Assembly (NCBI RefSeq): GCF_038738535.1
Contig: NZ_CP046128.1
Coordinates: forward strand, 3,100,001 to 3,164,000
Origin: Bacillus pumilus
GTDB taxonomy: Bacteria; Bacillota; Bacilli; Bacillales; Bacillaceae
Direction of reading: 5' to 3'
DNA length: 64,000 nucleotides
In this document: piece by piece, positions 1 to 8,991 of the stretch
Numbering within the stretch: position 1 is the stretch's first letter
Layout of the letters: each line of letters begins with the position of its first letter
Position numbers and translations under genes: made by a program
The notes under the pieces: generated by a model
What the model was told of the DNA's origin: nothing
The model's database searches: none
What the model saw: only the letters and a program-made list of their open reading frames with translations

Positions 1-560
1 TGCAATCTTTTGATGATGGTTGACGCATGGGTGCTTGTCGAGCCTATTACTGCCCGCTCCATATTCATCGTGTCTTGGATTGCAGAGCCTTCTCTGAGGA
101 ACTCTGGATTGGATACGACATCAAAAGGATATTTACTGCGGGATGCTTTTTCGACAATGGCTTGAACGAGCCGGCCTGTTCCAACGGGCACTGTGCTTTT
201 ATTGACGATGATTTTATAGCCATTTAGATGTTCACCAATTGTTTGAGCGACGGCTTTCACGAACGTTAAATCTGCTTCCCCCTGTGCTGTCATCGGTGTC
301 CCTACAGCAATATAGATAATCTCTGATTCCCTGATAGCGGCAGGAATATTGGTTGTAAAAAACAGTCTTCCTTCCTCCGTATTCTTTTCAATCAATTCCT
401 TTAAACCCGGTTCATAAATGGGAACGACACCACTTTTTAAGCTGTTGATTTTTGATTCATCGATGTCACAGCAGATGACACGATTTCCGATATCAGCAAA
501 ACAAGTACCCGATACTAACCCGACATACCCTGTTCCAATCACAGCAATTTTCTTCAACAT
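1..560 (-). CDS. tuaD: UDP-glucose 6-dehydrogenase, partial (C-terminus outside window)
   Basis: Oxidises UDP-glucose to UDP-glucuronate, the acidic sugar donor for teichuronic acid. Only the first 186 codons lie in the window. The product starts MLKKIAVIGTGYVGL, with the NAD-binding GTGYVG at residues 9-14. The family motifs STVPVGT and NPEFLREGSA follow further on; the catalytic cysteine lies outside. The ATG at 560 is preceded by a GAGAGG ribosome site. It is the fourth gene of a tuaA-B-C-D series read leftward, 79 bp after tuaC. Position makes tuaD more likely than a paralogous UDP-glucose dehydrogenase of Bacillus. Confidence 0.9.
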   Translation of the reverse strand, partial: MLKKIAVIGTGYVGLVSGTCFADIGNRVICCDIDESKINSLKSGVVPIYEPGLKELIEKNTEEGRLFFTTNIPAAIRESEIIYIAVGTPMTAQGEADLTFVKAVAQTIGEHLNGYKIIVNKSTVPVGTGRLVQAIVEKASRSKYPFDVVSNPEFLREGSAIQDTMNMERAVIGSTSTHASTIIKRL

Positions 561-639
561 TTTTCATCCTCTCAGTAAAAGCATATTGTCCGTTCCAAGC
601 TGTTTATCTATCTATCATTCTTTGCACATTTCATCTTGT

Positions 640-1824
640 TTAAACGATGGATATTGATTGATTAAGCACCTTTTCATATTGCTGTATGAGATGCTTCGCA
701 TTATTTGCTGATGAATATTCTGTATGAACGATTTGATGAAGATCGTTCTTCACTTGCTCATTCCATCTGTTTTCATAAAGATAGGCGTGAATGGCCTCTT
801 TTAACTGATTCGTCGAACGCGGATCAACGAGCAGGTGTTGATAGCTAGAAAATAAAGATGGAAGACCACCGACTCGTGTCGCAATGACAGGTACTTTTAA
901 AGCAAGCGCCTCTAGGACGACGGTAGGCATTCCTTCACTATAGGAAGGAAGTGCAAACAGATCAGCTGCCATTAAGTAGTCTTTCACCTGCTCATTCGGC
1001 ACCTGTCCTGGGAGTACAATGGATGCTCCAGCCCGTTCTTCCACCCCCTTTGCAAGGGGGCCTTTTCCAACAAAGACTGCTTTCACACCATCCATGCCGC
1101 TGACAGCATCAGCTAATTCAAGTAAGCCCTTCTCTTTGACTAATCGCCCGACGAAGACAACGAGCTTGTCGTGAAGGGGTAAGCCTAACTTTTTCCTGAT
1201 GCCTTGTTGATCTTCTTCCGTTTTAGAAAATGACTGAAGCGGAATACCGAGCGGGAGACATTGCGCTTCCACCTTTGTCATGTCATTTGTCTTTTTAGCA
1301 AGCTCCTCGCTCACCGTCAGAACAGCAGATGCCTGTTTCACCGCCGTTTCAAAGGCTGCATGTGCCCCTTTGCTATAGCCTGGATACACGTTCACATCAC
1401 TGCCATGTAAGGTCAAAAGATAAGGAATTTGCGTTTCTTTCTGAATCACAGCCGCCGCTCCGCCAGACGGCATCGCAAAGTGCGCATGGATAAAATCTGG
1501 TGACAGCTGATAACGCTGCATGGCGCCTAGAACAGAAGCCGCTATTCGTTTACTCGGCTGTGCCCATTTCAGCTGTCCAGGGATCGCTGTATAGGGCGGC
1601 CTGTATACTGTCACTCCGTTTCTTACTTCCTGTTCGGGCATATCTTTTTTCTGCCGATAGGCCGCCTTCAGCATCCGCAAAACCGGTAAATTTACTGGAT
1701 TGGGACAAATGACAGTCACTTGTATTCCTTGTTTGAGCAGCTCCTGCACTTGCGTTTCATGGAATACGCCTTCACTTGGATGTTTTTCACTAGGATATAC
1801 ACTTGTCAGCCATAGCACCTTCAT
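640..1824 (-). CDS. tuaC: Teichuronic acid glycosyltransferase, GT4 family
   Basis: 394-residue cytoplasmic GT-B glycosyltransferase predicted to add sugars to the lipid-linked teichuronic acid repeat. The N-terminal lobe contains the acceptor-side motif HAHFAMPSGG. The C-terminal donor lobe has FVGRLVKEKG and the GT4 signature SEGMPTVVLEALA near residue 300, with the conserved glutamates. Its start codon overlaps the tuaB stop in an ATGA, so the two are translationally coupled. The exact sugar transferred cannot be read from sequence; the assignment to tuaC rests on position and family. Confidence 0.85.
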   Translation of the reverse strand: MKVLWLTSVYPSEKHPSEGVFHETQVQELLKQGIQVTVICPNPVNLPVLRMLKAAYRQKKDMPEQEVRNGVTVYRPPYTAIPGQLKWAQPSKRIAASVLGAMQRYQLSPDFIHAHFAMPSGGAAAVIQKETQIPYLLTLHGSDVNVYPGYSKGAHAAFETAVKQASAVLTVSEELAKKTNDMTKVEAQCLPLGIPLQSFSKTEEDQQGIRKKLGLPLHDKLVVFVGRLVKEKGLLELADAVSGMDGVKAVFVGKGPLAKGVEERAGASIVLPGQVPNEQVKDYLMAADLFALPSYSEGMPTVVLEALALKVPVIATRVGGLPSLFSSYQHLLVDPRSTNQLKEAIHAYLYENRWNEQVKNDLHQIVHTEYSSANNAKHLIQQYEKVLNQSISIV

Positions 1825-3272
1825 GACGAACGACCTCTTCTCAATAATTTACCTGCCACCTGCGGATACATTTTGATGAACAGCAAGCCATACAGTGCAG
1901 CACTGACACAAATCGTCAATCCTAATTGAAGTAAAATATCCGCTGACGTCAGCTTCATGCCTTGATGCAAGAAAACCGCACAGGCGGCCATCAACAGCGT
2001 CATGACAGCAGGCTTTCCAAGTGATTTTAAATACACCTTCATATCAAGCTGAATGACATACGCCATGAGCCACCTGCCGACAATAAAGTTGAGCAGACTG
2101 ACACCTGAGTAAACCCAAGCTACTGTGAGCAGACTTCCTGTGCTGACACCTGCATATAAGGCGCATCCATACACGATGAGCATCCCCGTATCCCAATAAA
2201 AGGCTAAGTCCGCTCTCCCTTTGGCAAGAAGTATTGAACCGTTTGGATTCATCAGCACACGCAGAAGGCCGACAATGCACAAAATGTTAAGAACCGGAAC
2301 GGCTACGAGCCATTTCTCTCCAAACACTACTTCTATAAAGCTATCTGATACGGCAGCAAGACCGATTAATAATGGAAAACTAATCAATGCGAGCATATTC
2401 GTCATACTGAGGAAGCCCTCTCGCAGCATGGAGTGATCACGCTGACTTTTTGCGAAAACAGGGAAAGCCACTCTCGTCACGATTGGGTTAATCTTCAGCA
2501 CCGGGATCGTTACAATTTGATACGCCAAGCTGTAAATACCTAATGCTTCCGCTCCAAGAAACCGGCCGATTAAAATCATGTCTATGTTCGATCCTGCTCG
2601 ATTGACCAGTCTGGATGCGAGCTGGAATGCACCAAATGAGAAAAATTCTTTCACTTCCCCTAATGCAAAAACAGGTGCTGGGCGCCACTTCTTCCAATAA
2701 GCTGCGGCATACATAAGCCCTTTTCCTGATTGCAGCAGCACTTGAGAAATGACATAGGCCACAATCGGATTGATGAAAAAGGCCAGAACGAGTAAAACAA
2801 ACAGCGATATCATGGTTGCAATGGCTTCAATGGTACTTAATGTTTTAAAGGCTAAGTCCTTTTGCATCATGTATTGGTATTGCTGGCCAATTGGTGCAAT
2901 CAGAAACATGATGGATAATAGTTTGAGCAAACCCTCCAGCTCTGGCCGGTTATAAAAGGCGGCAATCATTGGGCTTACTAGAATGAGTAAACAGAATAAG
3001 ACAATTCCAGTGAGCAAATTGATCCAATATAATGTAGATAATTGACGTTCTGTTGTTTGTTCCTTTTGGATGATCGCTGCCCCAATCCCTAGATCAAGTA
3101 AAATCTGCGTAAATATTGTGACAGTTGTGATCATGCCAACGAGTCCAAACTCCTTCAGTGACATCACGTTCCCTAAAAAAGCGAACTGTGCGATTTGGAT
3201 AATCGTAATGATGAATGCGGACAAGCTTGTCCATTTTGCCCCGCCTAGTATGCGTTTTTTCATACTTGCCAT
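1821..3272 (-). CDS. tuaB: Teichuronic acid repeat-unit flippase (Wzx/MATE-like)
   Basis: 483-residue very hydrophobic protein of the polysaccharide-exporter family, with about 12-14 membrane segments from about residue 14 to the C-terminus. It probably flips undecaprenyl-linked teichuronic acid units across the membrane. The start at 3272 has AGGGAAGAG upstream; an in-frame ATG three codons later (3263) is an alternative. It lies 18 bp after tuaA and overlaps tuaC by 4 bp, inside the tua operon. Confidence 0.87.
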   Translation of the reverse strand: MASMKKRILGGAKWTSLSAFIITIIQIAQFAFLGNVMSLKEFGLVGMITTVTIFTQILLDLGIGAAIIQKEQTTERQLSTLYWINLLTGIVLFCLLILVSPMIAAFYNRPELEGLLKLLSIMFLIAPIGQQYQYMMQKDLAFKTLSTIEAIATMISLFVLLVLAFFINPIVAYVISQVLLQSGKGLMYAAAYWKKWRPAPVFALGEVKEFFSFGAFQLASRLVNRAGSNIDMILIGRFLGAEALGIYSLAYQIVTIPVLKINPIVTRVAFPVFAKSQRDHSMLREGFLSMTNMLALISFPLLIGLAAVSDSFIEVVFGEKWLVAVPVLNILCIVGLLRVLMNPNGSILLAKGRADLAFYWDTGMLIVYGCALYAGVSTGSLLTVAWVYSGVSLLNFIVGRWLMAYVIQLDMKVYLKSLGKPAVMTLLMAACAVFLHQGMKLTSADILLQLGLTICVSAALYGLLFIKMYPQVAGKLLRRGRSS

Positions 3273-3290
3273 TTCTCTTCCCTACTTTAC

Positions 3291-3950
3291 TTATCTGGCT
3301 CCGTCACCCGTCATGATGACTTTTAACGTTTTTACCATAATCTTCGTGTCGAGAGAAAATGTCAAGTTTTGAATATACTGTAAGTCGTGTGTTAATTTTT
3401 CACTCGGACTCATTTCATATCCTCCATTTACTTGAGCAAGACCTGTCAGTCCCGGCTTTACTGCTAATCTTTTCGTAAAACCTGGAATCGTCCGATTAAA
3501 TTCTGCGGTAAACATCGGTCTTTCCGGCCGCGGACCTACGATACTCATTTCTCCTTTTAACACGTTGATAAATTGCGGGAGTTCATCGATTCTTGTTTTA
3601 CGAATGAAGGCTCCCACTTTGGTGATACGCGGGTCATTTTTTTGTGCCCATTTCGCTCCTCCGCTTTCAGCGTCGGTTCTCATCGATCTGAGCTTCCATA
3701 ATTTAAAGTAAACACCGTCTTTCCCTACCCTCTCCTGCATATAAAAGGCTGGTCCCGGTGTTTCCAGCTTAATCAAGAGAGCAAACAGCAAAATGATCGG
3801 CGTACTCAACATCAATCCGATGAACGAGAACATTAAATCTATGAAACGTTTTGCAAATAAATAACGAACCATATGTTCTGTTAAGGCAAAAGAGTGGTTT
3901 CGTCTCACTTCATATTCTCTATAAAGATTCATCGCTTTCTCTGCACTCAC
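3291..3950 (-). CDS. tuaA: Undecaprenyl-phosphate sugar-1-phosphate transferase (priming enzyme)
   Basis: Starts the teichuronic acid lipid intermediate by moving a sugar-1-phosphate (probably GalNAc-P or GlcNAc-P) to undecaprenyl phosphate. It is a bacterial sugar transferase of WbaP/PglC type. A membrane hairpin ([15 protein letters not shown]...) is followed by [35 protein letters not shown] and [10 protein letters not shown]. The GTG start at 3950 gives 219 residues and has GGTGAGG upstream. The ATG at 3968 lengthens it by 6 residues but has no visible ribosome site. First gene of the tua operon, behind a PhoP-box array. Confidence 0.87.
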   Translation of the reverse strand: MSAEKAMNLYREYEVRRNHSFALTEHMVRYLFAKRFIDLMFSFIGLMLSTPIILLFALLIKLETPGPAFYMQERVGKDGVYFKLWKLRSMRTDAESGGAKWAQKNDPRITKVGAFIRKTRIDELPQFINVLKGEMSIVGPRPERPMFTAEFNRTIPGFTKRLAVKPGLTGLAQVNGGYEMSPSEKLTHDLQYIQNLTFSLDTKIMVKTLKVIMTGDGAR

Positions 3951-4010
3951 TGACCTGCACCTCACCATCTAAAGTAGTTGTTGTGTAAAGAGATGTTCTA
4001 TGAAAGTCAG

Positions 4011-4071
4011 TTTATCAGAGCAACATTAAGCAAATGTAAATGCGCTGTTAAGTCTTGTAAAACTGTGTTAA
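4011..4071 (-). promoter_or_regulatory. tuaA promoter with five-unit PhoP-box array
   Basis: Read on the minus strand there are five direct repeats, TTAACA (4066-4071), TTTACA (4056-4061), TTAACA (4046-4051), TTTACA (4035-4040) and a weaker CTTAAT (4025-4030), spaced 10, 10, 11 and 10 bp. A GATAAA -10 box lies at 4011-4016, 8 bp beyond the array, with no separate good -35. This is the geometry of PhoP-activated promoters (TT[ACT]A[CT]A with about 5-bp spacers, around -22 to -60). The tua operon of B. subtilis is a known PhoP target. Confidence 0.82.
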
Positions 4072-4109
4072 GAATGTGCACTTATATAAAGTTATGCCCT
4101 TTTCAACGT

Positions 4110-4138
4110 AAAAAAGACCCGCAATTCTGCGGGTCTTT
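4110..4138 (-). terminator. Terminator of the LytA-like lipoprotein gene
   Basis: An 11-bp stem (AAAGACCCGCA / TGCGGGTCTTT, 4113-4138) has a four-base loop and a T-run on the minus strand. It separates the lipoprotein gene from the tuaA promoter. Confidence 0.88.
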
Positions 4139-4149
4139 GGGTCTTTTCT

Positions 4150-4722
4150 TTATTTTGCTTTGACGGATTCGATGGTTTTTAATCGAAGGGTTCCGTTTGC
4201 ATCTTTTGTATAGGTTACTTTCACTTTTGATTCTTCTTTTAAGCTGTTCACTTGTTTAGAAAACGCATTTCCGAACTGAATAGCTACTTCTTTGCCATCA
4301 ATGTTCACAGCAATGGTATGTCCATCAGCCAAACCGACATATGTGCCTTCTTTGGTGACTTCATTTTTCTTATTTGTTGTTGATTCTTTCTTTGTTTTAG
4401 AATCAGCTTTTGATTGATCCTTAGCAGGTTCTTCTTTTGTGATTTCTTTACTTGAGCTGTCTTTTGCCGCTTCATCAGATTGACCAGCTTGCTCTTCTTT
4501 TTGAGCAGCTGTTTCTTTGCTTTGATCATCTGCTTTTTCATTAGATGACTGATCTTCTGTTTTTTCCTCTGAAGCATTTTCTTTCTTTTGATCAGCCGCT
4601 TCGGTTGTTTCCTTTTTGCTGTCATCCTTATTGTTGTCGCTTGATTGATTTGTTGTGCCGCATGCTGTAAGTACTACACCTAGAAGCAATACTAGAAACG
4701 GCATTGTGATTAATTTTTTCAA
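4150..4722 (-). CDS. LytA-like lipoprotein with long charged linker
   Basis: About 190 residues. A lipoprotein signal peptide ends in the lipobox LTACG. A roughly 95-residue linker, almost entirely Lys, Glu, Asp, Ser, Gln, Ala and Thr, follows, then a roughly 65-residue C-terminal domain (YVGLADGHTIAVNIDGKEV...) that resembles the mature part of LytA at 8603-8926. The TTG at 4722 is chosen because AGAGGTGA lies 5 bp upstream; the GTG at 4731 overlaps that ribosome site. It probably sits on the outer membrane face with the linker reaching into the wall. It is a paralogue of lytA on the other side of lytBC, with its own promoter and terminator. Function unknown; support of autolysin or wall assembly is inference. 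Confidence 0.75.
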   Translation of the reverse strand: MKKLITMPFLVLLLGVVLTACGTTNQSSDNNKDDSKKETTEAADQKKENASEEKTEDQSSNEKADDQSKETAAQKEEQAGQSDEAAKDSSSKEITKEEPAKDQSKADSKTKKESTTNKKNEVTKEGTYVGLADGHTIAVNIDGKEVAIQFGNAFSKQVNSLKEESKVKVTYTKDANGTLRLKTIESVKAK

Positions 4723-4800
4723 GATCGTCACCTCTTCATGATTTGTCGATTTGCTGTCGCTTGAAGATTCATGCGTAAACCATTCACCTTCTATGTTTCA

Positions 4801-4806
4801 ATTATA
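4801..4806 (-). promoter_or_regulatory. Extended -10 promoter of the LytA-like lipoprotein
   Basis: TATAAT preceded by TGT (TGTTATAAT, extended -10) about 75 bp upstream of the chosen start. The -35 region is poor, consistent with an extended -10 SigA promoter. Confidence 0.55.
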
Positions 4807-4881
4807 ACAAAGATAACCAAAAATGAAATGTATTTTTAACTTGACACATTATTGATTACCCGATCACTTCATAGACTTTTG

Positions 4882-4916
4882 AAAAAAGGCTGCCGAGAGA
4901 CGTTCTCGAGCAGCCT
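4882..4916 (-). terminator. Terminator of lytABC
   Basis: GC-rich stem with GGCTGC / GCAGCC outer arms and CGAGA / TCTCG inner arms, followed by six T on the minus strand, 40 bp past the lytC stop. Confidence 0.88.
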
Positions 4917-4955
4917 AAGAGGAGTATCTGAGGCACCCCTCATGTTTGTATTTTC

Positions 4956-6449
4956 TTATCTAAAGTAACCTGACACACCGCTTGAAATGCCTGACGCTAA
5001 ACGATCTTTATACGTAGCAGATTTCAAGATGTTTGAATCAACTGGACTGGACACAAAACCAGTTTCTAAAAGAACACTCGGCATTTTAGAATATTTAATC
5101 ACGTAGAATCCAGCTGTTTTCACACCACGGTCTCTTGTACCAAGTGCACTGACCATTTTAGGCTGAATGTTTTGCGCAAGCTTCAAGCTGTTTGCAGACG
5201 CATAGGTTTTGTCATAATACGTTTCTGTTCCGTTTGCACTGCTGTTATCATTTGAGTTGGCATGGACACTAATGAAGATATCTGCTTTCGCATTCGCACC
5301 TTTGCTCACTCGTGTTTGAAGACTGTCAAATGTGTCTGATGTTCTTGACATGGTAACAAGTGCACCAGCGTTGTTTAATTTCGTATTTAAACGTTTTGCT
5401 ACATCTAAATTCAAGTTCTTTTCATATAAACCGTAGCCTACAGCTCCTGAATCATGTGCACCATGACCTGGATCAATGAATACTTTTTTCCCGACGACAG
5501 GATTTTTTAATTGATTCACAACAGTTGGTGTCACCGTATTTGTACTGCCTACGACAGTAAATTTGGTGATTTTTTTACTGCTGATTGTTGCTCTTGTTAC
5601 TTTTGGTAATGTCTTTTCATTCGTTAGAAGCAATGCTTTGTTTTGCTTCGCTGCGATCCCTGCAGCAGAAGATGAAGTGGCATAGCCAAATCCTCTTCCT
5701 ACATAGGTATTATACGTGCTCATATTATACTTTTTCACAATATTAGCGGCAACGTCATAACGAGTGGAGCCTTTGATTCGTGTTGGAGATTTCAATTGAT
5801 TATAAGCTGCTTTTGTGACGTAATTTTCTCCGCCGACTACAATGGTTTGTTTGACATTGCTTGCTTTTGCAACAGAAGCGATTTCAGAACGAAGTCCCTT
5901 TTTATCTGTGTAGAGAATCGGGAATCCTTTTTGTGCTGCTACCGGTGCAATTGCAATCCCATGAGCATAGAAGGAACCTTCAACGACAACGACGCCTGCT
6001 GGCTTTTTCATTTTTTTCGCGATATTTGCAGATAGCTCATATCGATTTTTCCCTGAAATACGTTGTGTAGAGATGCCCATTTTCTTCACTTCGTTGACTA
6101 CGTTGTTTGACACACTTGATGTACTGCCTAAAACGATAACTGTCTTTGTTTTTAAAGCCTTTAGGGCTTTTTTCGTATCACCCGAAAGACTCTTACTGTT
6201 TGTATAAAGAACTGGTCCATTTTTTTGGTGTGCAAGTGGAATCCCTGCTGTTGCATCTGCATACGCAGTTTTCCCTACTAAAACGACTGTACTTGCAGTT
6301 CCCCATCCCTTTTTCGCTACGTTTGCTGCTACAGCATATCTGCTCCCGCCATCAATTCGTGAGACGGAATTATCTGCTGAAGCTGTCGGAACAATAACGA
6401 AAATGGCGATAAGGCTGAGGATGGCTGTTTTCATGATTGAGCGCATCAT
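4956..6449 (-). CDS. lytC: N-acetylmuramoyl-L-alanine amidase, major vegetative autolysin
   Basis: 497 residues, almost exactly the length of B. subtilis LytC. It cleaves the amide bond between muramic acid and the stem peptide during wall turnover, cell separation and motility. There is a signal peptide to about residue 25 (TASA|DNS), then three cell-wall-binding type 2 repeats (about 27-315, each with an ..RYAVAAN/RYELSAN/RYDVAAN segment). The C-terminal zinc amidase_3 domain (about 322-495) shows the metal/catalytic motifs FIDPGHGAHDSGA, SVHANSN and LLETGFVSS. Two tandem ATGs follow a perfect AGGAGG. Third gene of lytABC, 20 bp after lytB, ending at a strong terminator. Confidence 0.95.
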   Translation of the reverse strand: MMRSIMKTAILSLIAIFVIVPTASADNSVSRIDGGSRYAVAANVAKKGWGTASTVVLVGKTAYADATAGIPLAHQKNGPVLYTNSKSLSGDTKKALKALKTKTVIVLGSTSSVSNNVVNEVKKMGISTQRISGKNRYELSANIAKKMKKPAGVVVVEGSFYAHGIAIAPVAAQKGFPILYTDKKGLRSEIASVAKASNVKQTIVVGGENYVTKAAYNQLKSPTRIKGSTRYDVAANIVKKYNMSTYNTYVGRGFGYATSSSAAGIAAKQNKALLLTNEKTLPKVTRATISSKKITKFTVVGSTNTVTPTVVNQLKNPVVGKKVFIDPGHGAHDSGAVGYGLYEKNLNLDVAKRLNTKLNNAGALVTMSRTSDTFDSLQTRVSKGANAKADIFISVHANSNDNSSANGTETYYDKTYASANSLKLAQNIQPKMVSALGTRDRGVKTAGFYVIKYSKMPSVLLETGFVSSPVDSNILKSATYKDRLASGISSGVSGYFR

Positions 6450-6469
6450 CTATGTCCTCCTTTAACCCT

Positions 6470-8578
6470 TTAATAGTTTGTTAGTTTTGTACCTGGATAG
6501 TAGAACGAAAGTATGGAAGAATATGAGTTTCCAGATTCTGCTCTAGCTTTGGCTCCGTATTGGCTCATGCCAATGCCGTGACCATATCCTTTTCCTGAAA
6601 TCGTAAAGTCATTTGTATTGTTTTTGACAGACGCAAATGTGCTTTTCACCTTTGTTGCGCCCATGACGGATCTAAACTCGGTCATCTTCATACTTGCCGT
6701 TGTGCTTTTGTTTACTGCATACGTGCCTGTTTTATTTTTCAGATGATATGTCAGCTTGATCGATACCGTCTTCGCACGCTGGCCTTTTGTTTTTCCTGAG
6801 AATGTCAGGCTTGAGATGGATGCAATCTTCATATCAGATGCAGCAGTTTCTTTGTTTTTGAGCAGCCATGATTTGAGACCAGCAAGGTCCGCTGCATTTG
6901 TCTCTTTTGTCTTAGACCACTGAGATGCTGCTGTGCTAGCAGTCAATGTTGTGCCTAGTTGTTTTTTAGAGAGTTTTAGCGTCCATGCATTGACCGGATC
7001 TTTTGTATCCTTTTTGGCCACTAAGTACGGCAGTGCATTTGCCCACACTTCTTCACTTGCCTCTGTATAACCGCCATTACTAGAATAATAGGTTGCTGAA
7101 ATGAGCTGATTGTTGTATTTCAGTACCTTCCCTTTTGTGGCATCGACAGCTTTTGTCGAATTCGTGTACCAGTTATATCCTCCATATACTTGGAAGGCAG
7201 TTGTATCAGGTACGACTTTTCCAATACTTTTCACTGAATACGTTCTAGCGGCAACTGCCTGTGCTTTTAGCGCTTCAACATGCCAGCTTGCAGGCATTTC
7301 ATTTGGTACTACGCCTTTTAGATAGTCTTCAAATGGAATATTTTCGAGAGTCGGCCTGATATAACCTGATTCAATTGCAAAGTTGACGCTGCCTAAGTAC
7401 GGCTTCCCTGCAATTTGAAGGACATTTTTCGTTGAATATTTCTCAGGAACAACTCTTAATGTGTTATACGTCTTTATGCCTTTTAATGAAATTTTTCCGT
7501 TAGAAATATCCAATTGGTAGTTTTGATTTTTTTTCAGATAGACTTGTTTAGCTAATGAGTTTTTCAAGCTATCTTTAATCGCACTTGTGCTACCAGCAAG
7601 GTGATAAGCATATGTACCCTTTTGTTTCAGCAGTGCTTTTAGTGACGCTGTGACAGAATCTGGTTTCACATACACAACGGTACTGTTAGACTTTGCAGCC
7701 AATTGAGACAGCGGCATAGCATAAATATAGCTAGAGGCTTTTGCCAAATAAACTTTATCTGCATTGATATTTAATTTCTTAATAATATTCACAGATAGTT
7801 CATAGCGATTGGCACCACTGATTCTTGTCACCTGTGACGTTTTTTTAATTTGATTCTCTACTTTTTGTCCCGTACTTTTCGTACTGCCGATGATGATGAC
7901 TTTACTTGGCAGCTTGTAAGACGGAATGGAATCTTTTTTTGTTAACAGGATTGGATATCCCTTTCTCGATGCATAGGATGCAATCGCAATCCCATTCATA
8001 AATGAGTTTCCGCCGACAACGACAGCTTGCTTATAGTTACCCATTTCTTTAGCGATTTTTTGAGAGATTTCAAACTTGTCTTTTCCACTAATACGTCTGA
8101 CTTTGCCATACTTTTTAATAGATTTCTCAGCAGCTGTGGAAATACTTTTCGTGTTACCGATGATCAGGATGTTATCCGGCTTCATTTTCTTCAGCTGGTT
8201 TTCAGTTGTTTTTGTCAGTCTTTCAATGTTCGTATACAAAATGGGTGCGCCTAGTTTGTAAGCTAACGGTGATACAGAAATGGCGTGATCAAATGCATCA
8301 CGGCTCACAATGACAACAGTTGATGGATTCTTCCAGCCGGCAGACGCGATGCTATTAGCAACTTCGTATCGATTTTTGCCATCATATCTTTTCGTGACAG
8401 CCACATTCGATCCTGACAGCTTGTATTCTCCAGCTGTGGATAGATCCATCGTTTTTTTATTTCCGATATAATTAGACAATTTCACTGAAATTGTCGAGCT
8501 AGCCATGGCAGACTGAAAGGGTGCGACTAGTAGAGTCAGTGTCATGAGAACAATAAGTGTAACGCCTGTTTTCTTCAA
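6470..8578 (-). CDS. lytB: LytB, SpoIID-family modifier of the LytC amidase
   Basis: 702 residues (B. subtilis LytB is about 705). Exported via a signal peptide ending near MASS (about residue 27). Three CWB2 repeats (about 60-340) are followed by a SpoIID/LytB domain containing NEMPASWHVEALKAQAVAA and, at the end, GYGHGIGMSQYGAKA. SpoIID-family proteins are lytic transglycosylases in sporulation; LytB is described as an enhancer of LytC. The start is TTG at 8578, with only a modest ribosome site (GGGCGGG), so the start is less certain. 24 bp after lytA. Confidence 0.93.
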   Translation of the reverse strand: MKKTGVTLIVLMTLTLLVAPFQSAMASSTISVKLSNYIGNKKTMDLSTAGEYKLSGSNVAVTKRYDGKNRYEVANSIASAGWKNPSTVVIVSRDAFDHAISVSPLAYKLGAPILYTNIERLTKTTENQLKKMKPDNILIIGNTKSISTAAEKSIKKYGKVRRISGKDKFEISQKIAKEMGNYKQAVVVGGNSFMNGIAIASYASRKGYPILLTKKDSIPSYKLPSKVIIIGSTKSTGQKVENQIKKTSQVTRISGANRYELSVNIIKKLNINADKVYLAKASSYIYAMPLSQLAAKSNSTVVYVKPDSVTASLKALLKQKGTYAYHLAGSTSAIKDSLKNSLAKQVYLKKNQNYQLDISNGKISLKGIKTYNTLRVVPEKYSTKNVLQIAGKPYLGSVNFAIESGYIRPTLENIPFEDYLKGVVPNEMPASWHVEALKAQAVAARTYSVKSIGKVVPDTTAFQVYGGYNWYTNSTKAVDATKGKVLKYNNQLISATYYSSNGGYTEASEEVWANALPYLVAKKDTKDPVNAWTLKLSKKQLGTTLTASTAASQWSKTKETNAADLAGLKSWLLKNKETAASDMKIASISSLTFSGKTKGQRAKTVSIKLTYHLKNKTGTYAVNKSTTASMKMTEFRSVMGATKVKSTFASVKNNTNDFTISGKGYGHGIGMSQYGAKARAESGNSYSSILSFYYPGTKLTNY

Positions 8579-8602
8579 TTTTGTTCATCCCGCCCATCTT
8601 TT

Positions 8603-8926
8603 TTACTTCTGTTTTTCAATCTTTTGAATTTCCTTTTGACCACTGTCATTGATAAAGTAAGAGATTTCTACTGTGTCTCCTGGTTTGAATTCATTTAACA
8701 CATCTTTAAAATTATCCGTAAATTCATAGCTTAAGGTCGTATTCACTTTTTTCACTTCGACTGTATGTGCATCAGCCATTCCAATAAATTCAGCTTTTTC
8801 TTCCAGCACCTGAGGAGTTGAACTGCTTGTCTTGTTTTCTCCCGAGGACTGCTCAGCCGTTCCACATGCTGTGAGCACGATACCAAGTAGTAGTATTAAG
8901 AACGGTAAAACGACGATTTTCTTCAT
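8603..8926 (-). CDS. lytA: LytA membrane-bound lipoprotein
   Basis: 107-residue lipoprotein (B. subtilis LytA is 102) with signal MKKIVVLPFLILLLGIVLTACG and lipidated cysteine at the LTAC lipobox. The small acidic mature domain (FIGMADAHTVEVKK...) is like the C-terminal domain of the lipoprotein at 4150-4722. The ATG at 8926 is preferred because GAGGTGA lies 5 bp upstream; the GTG three codons earlier overlaps that site. First gene of the SigD-type lytABC operon; proposed to assist export or localisation of LytB/LytC. Confidence 0.9.
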   Translation of the reverse strand: MKKIVVLPFLILLLGIVLTACGTAEQSSGENKTSSSTPQVLEEKAEFIGMADAHTVEVKKVNTTLSYEFTDNFKDVLNEFKPGDTVEISYFINDSGQKEIQKIEKQK

Positions 8927-8946
8927 TTTTTTCACCTCATGTCTTT

Positions 8947-8972
8947 GTATCGTCTTATAACTTAATATTTTA
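8947..8972 (-). promoter_or_regulatory. SigD-type promoter of lytABC
   Basis: On the minus strand TAAA (8969-8972), a 14-bp spacer and GACGATAC (8947-8954). This fits the SigD consensus TAAA-N14-16-GCCGATAT with two mismatches, and B. subtilis lytABC is a known SigD target. Confidence 0.75.
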
Positions 8973-8991
8973 AGGTAAATTTAAGGTTTTT

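Noticed and set aside
27-657. Plus-strand open frames over the tuaD region
   Set aside because: They are shadows of tuaD and the tuaC/tuaD gap; no ribosome sites and no familiar sequence.
4305-4625. Lys-rich 106-codon frame inside the LytA-like lipoprotein gene
   Set aside because: It is the out-of-frame reading of the low-complexity Lys/Glu/Gln linker, not a separate gene.
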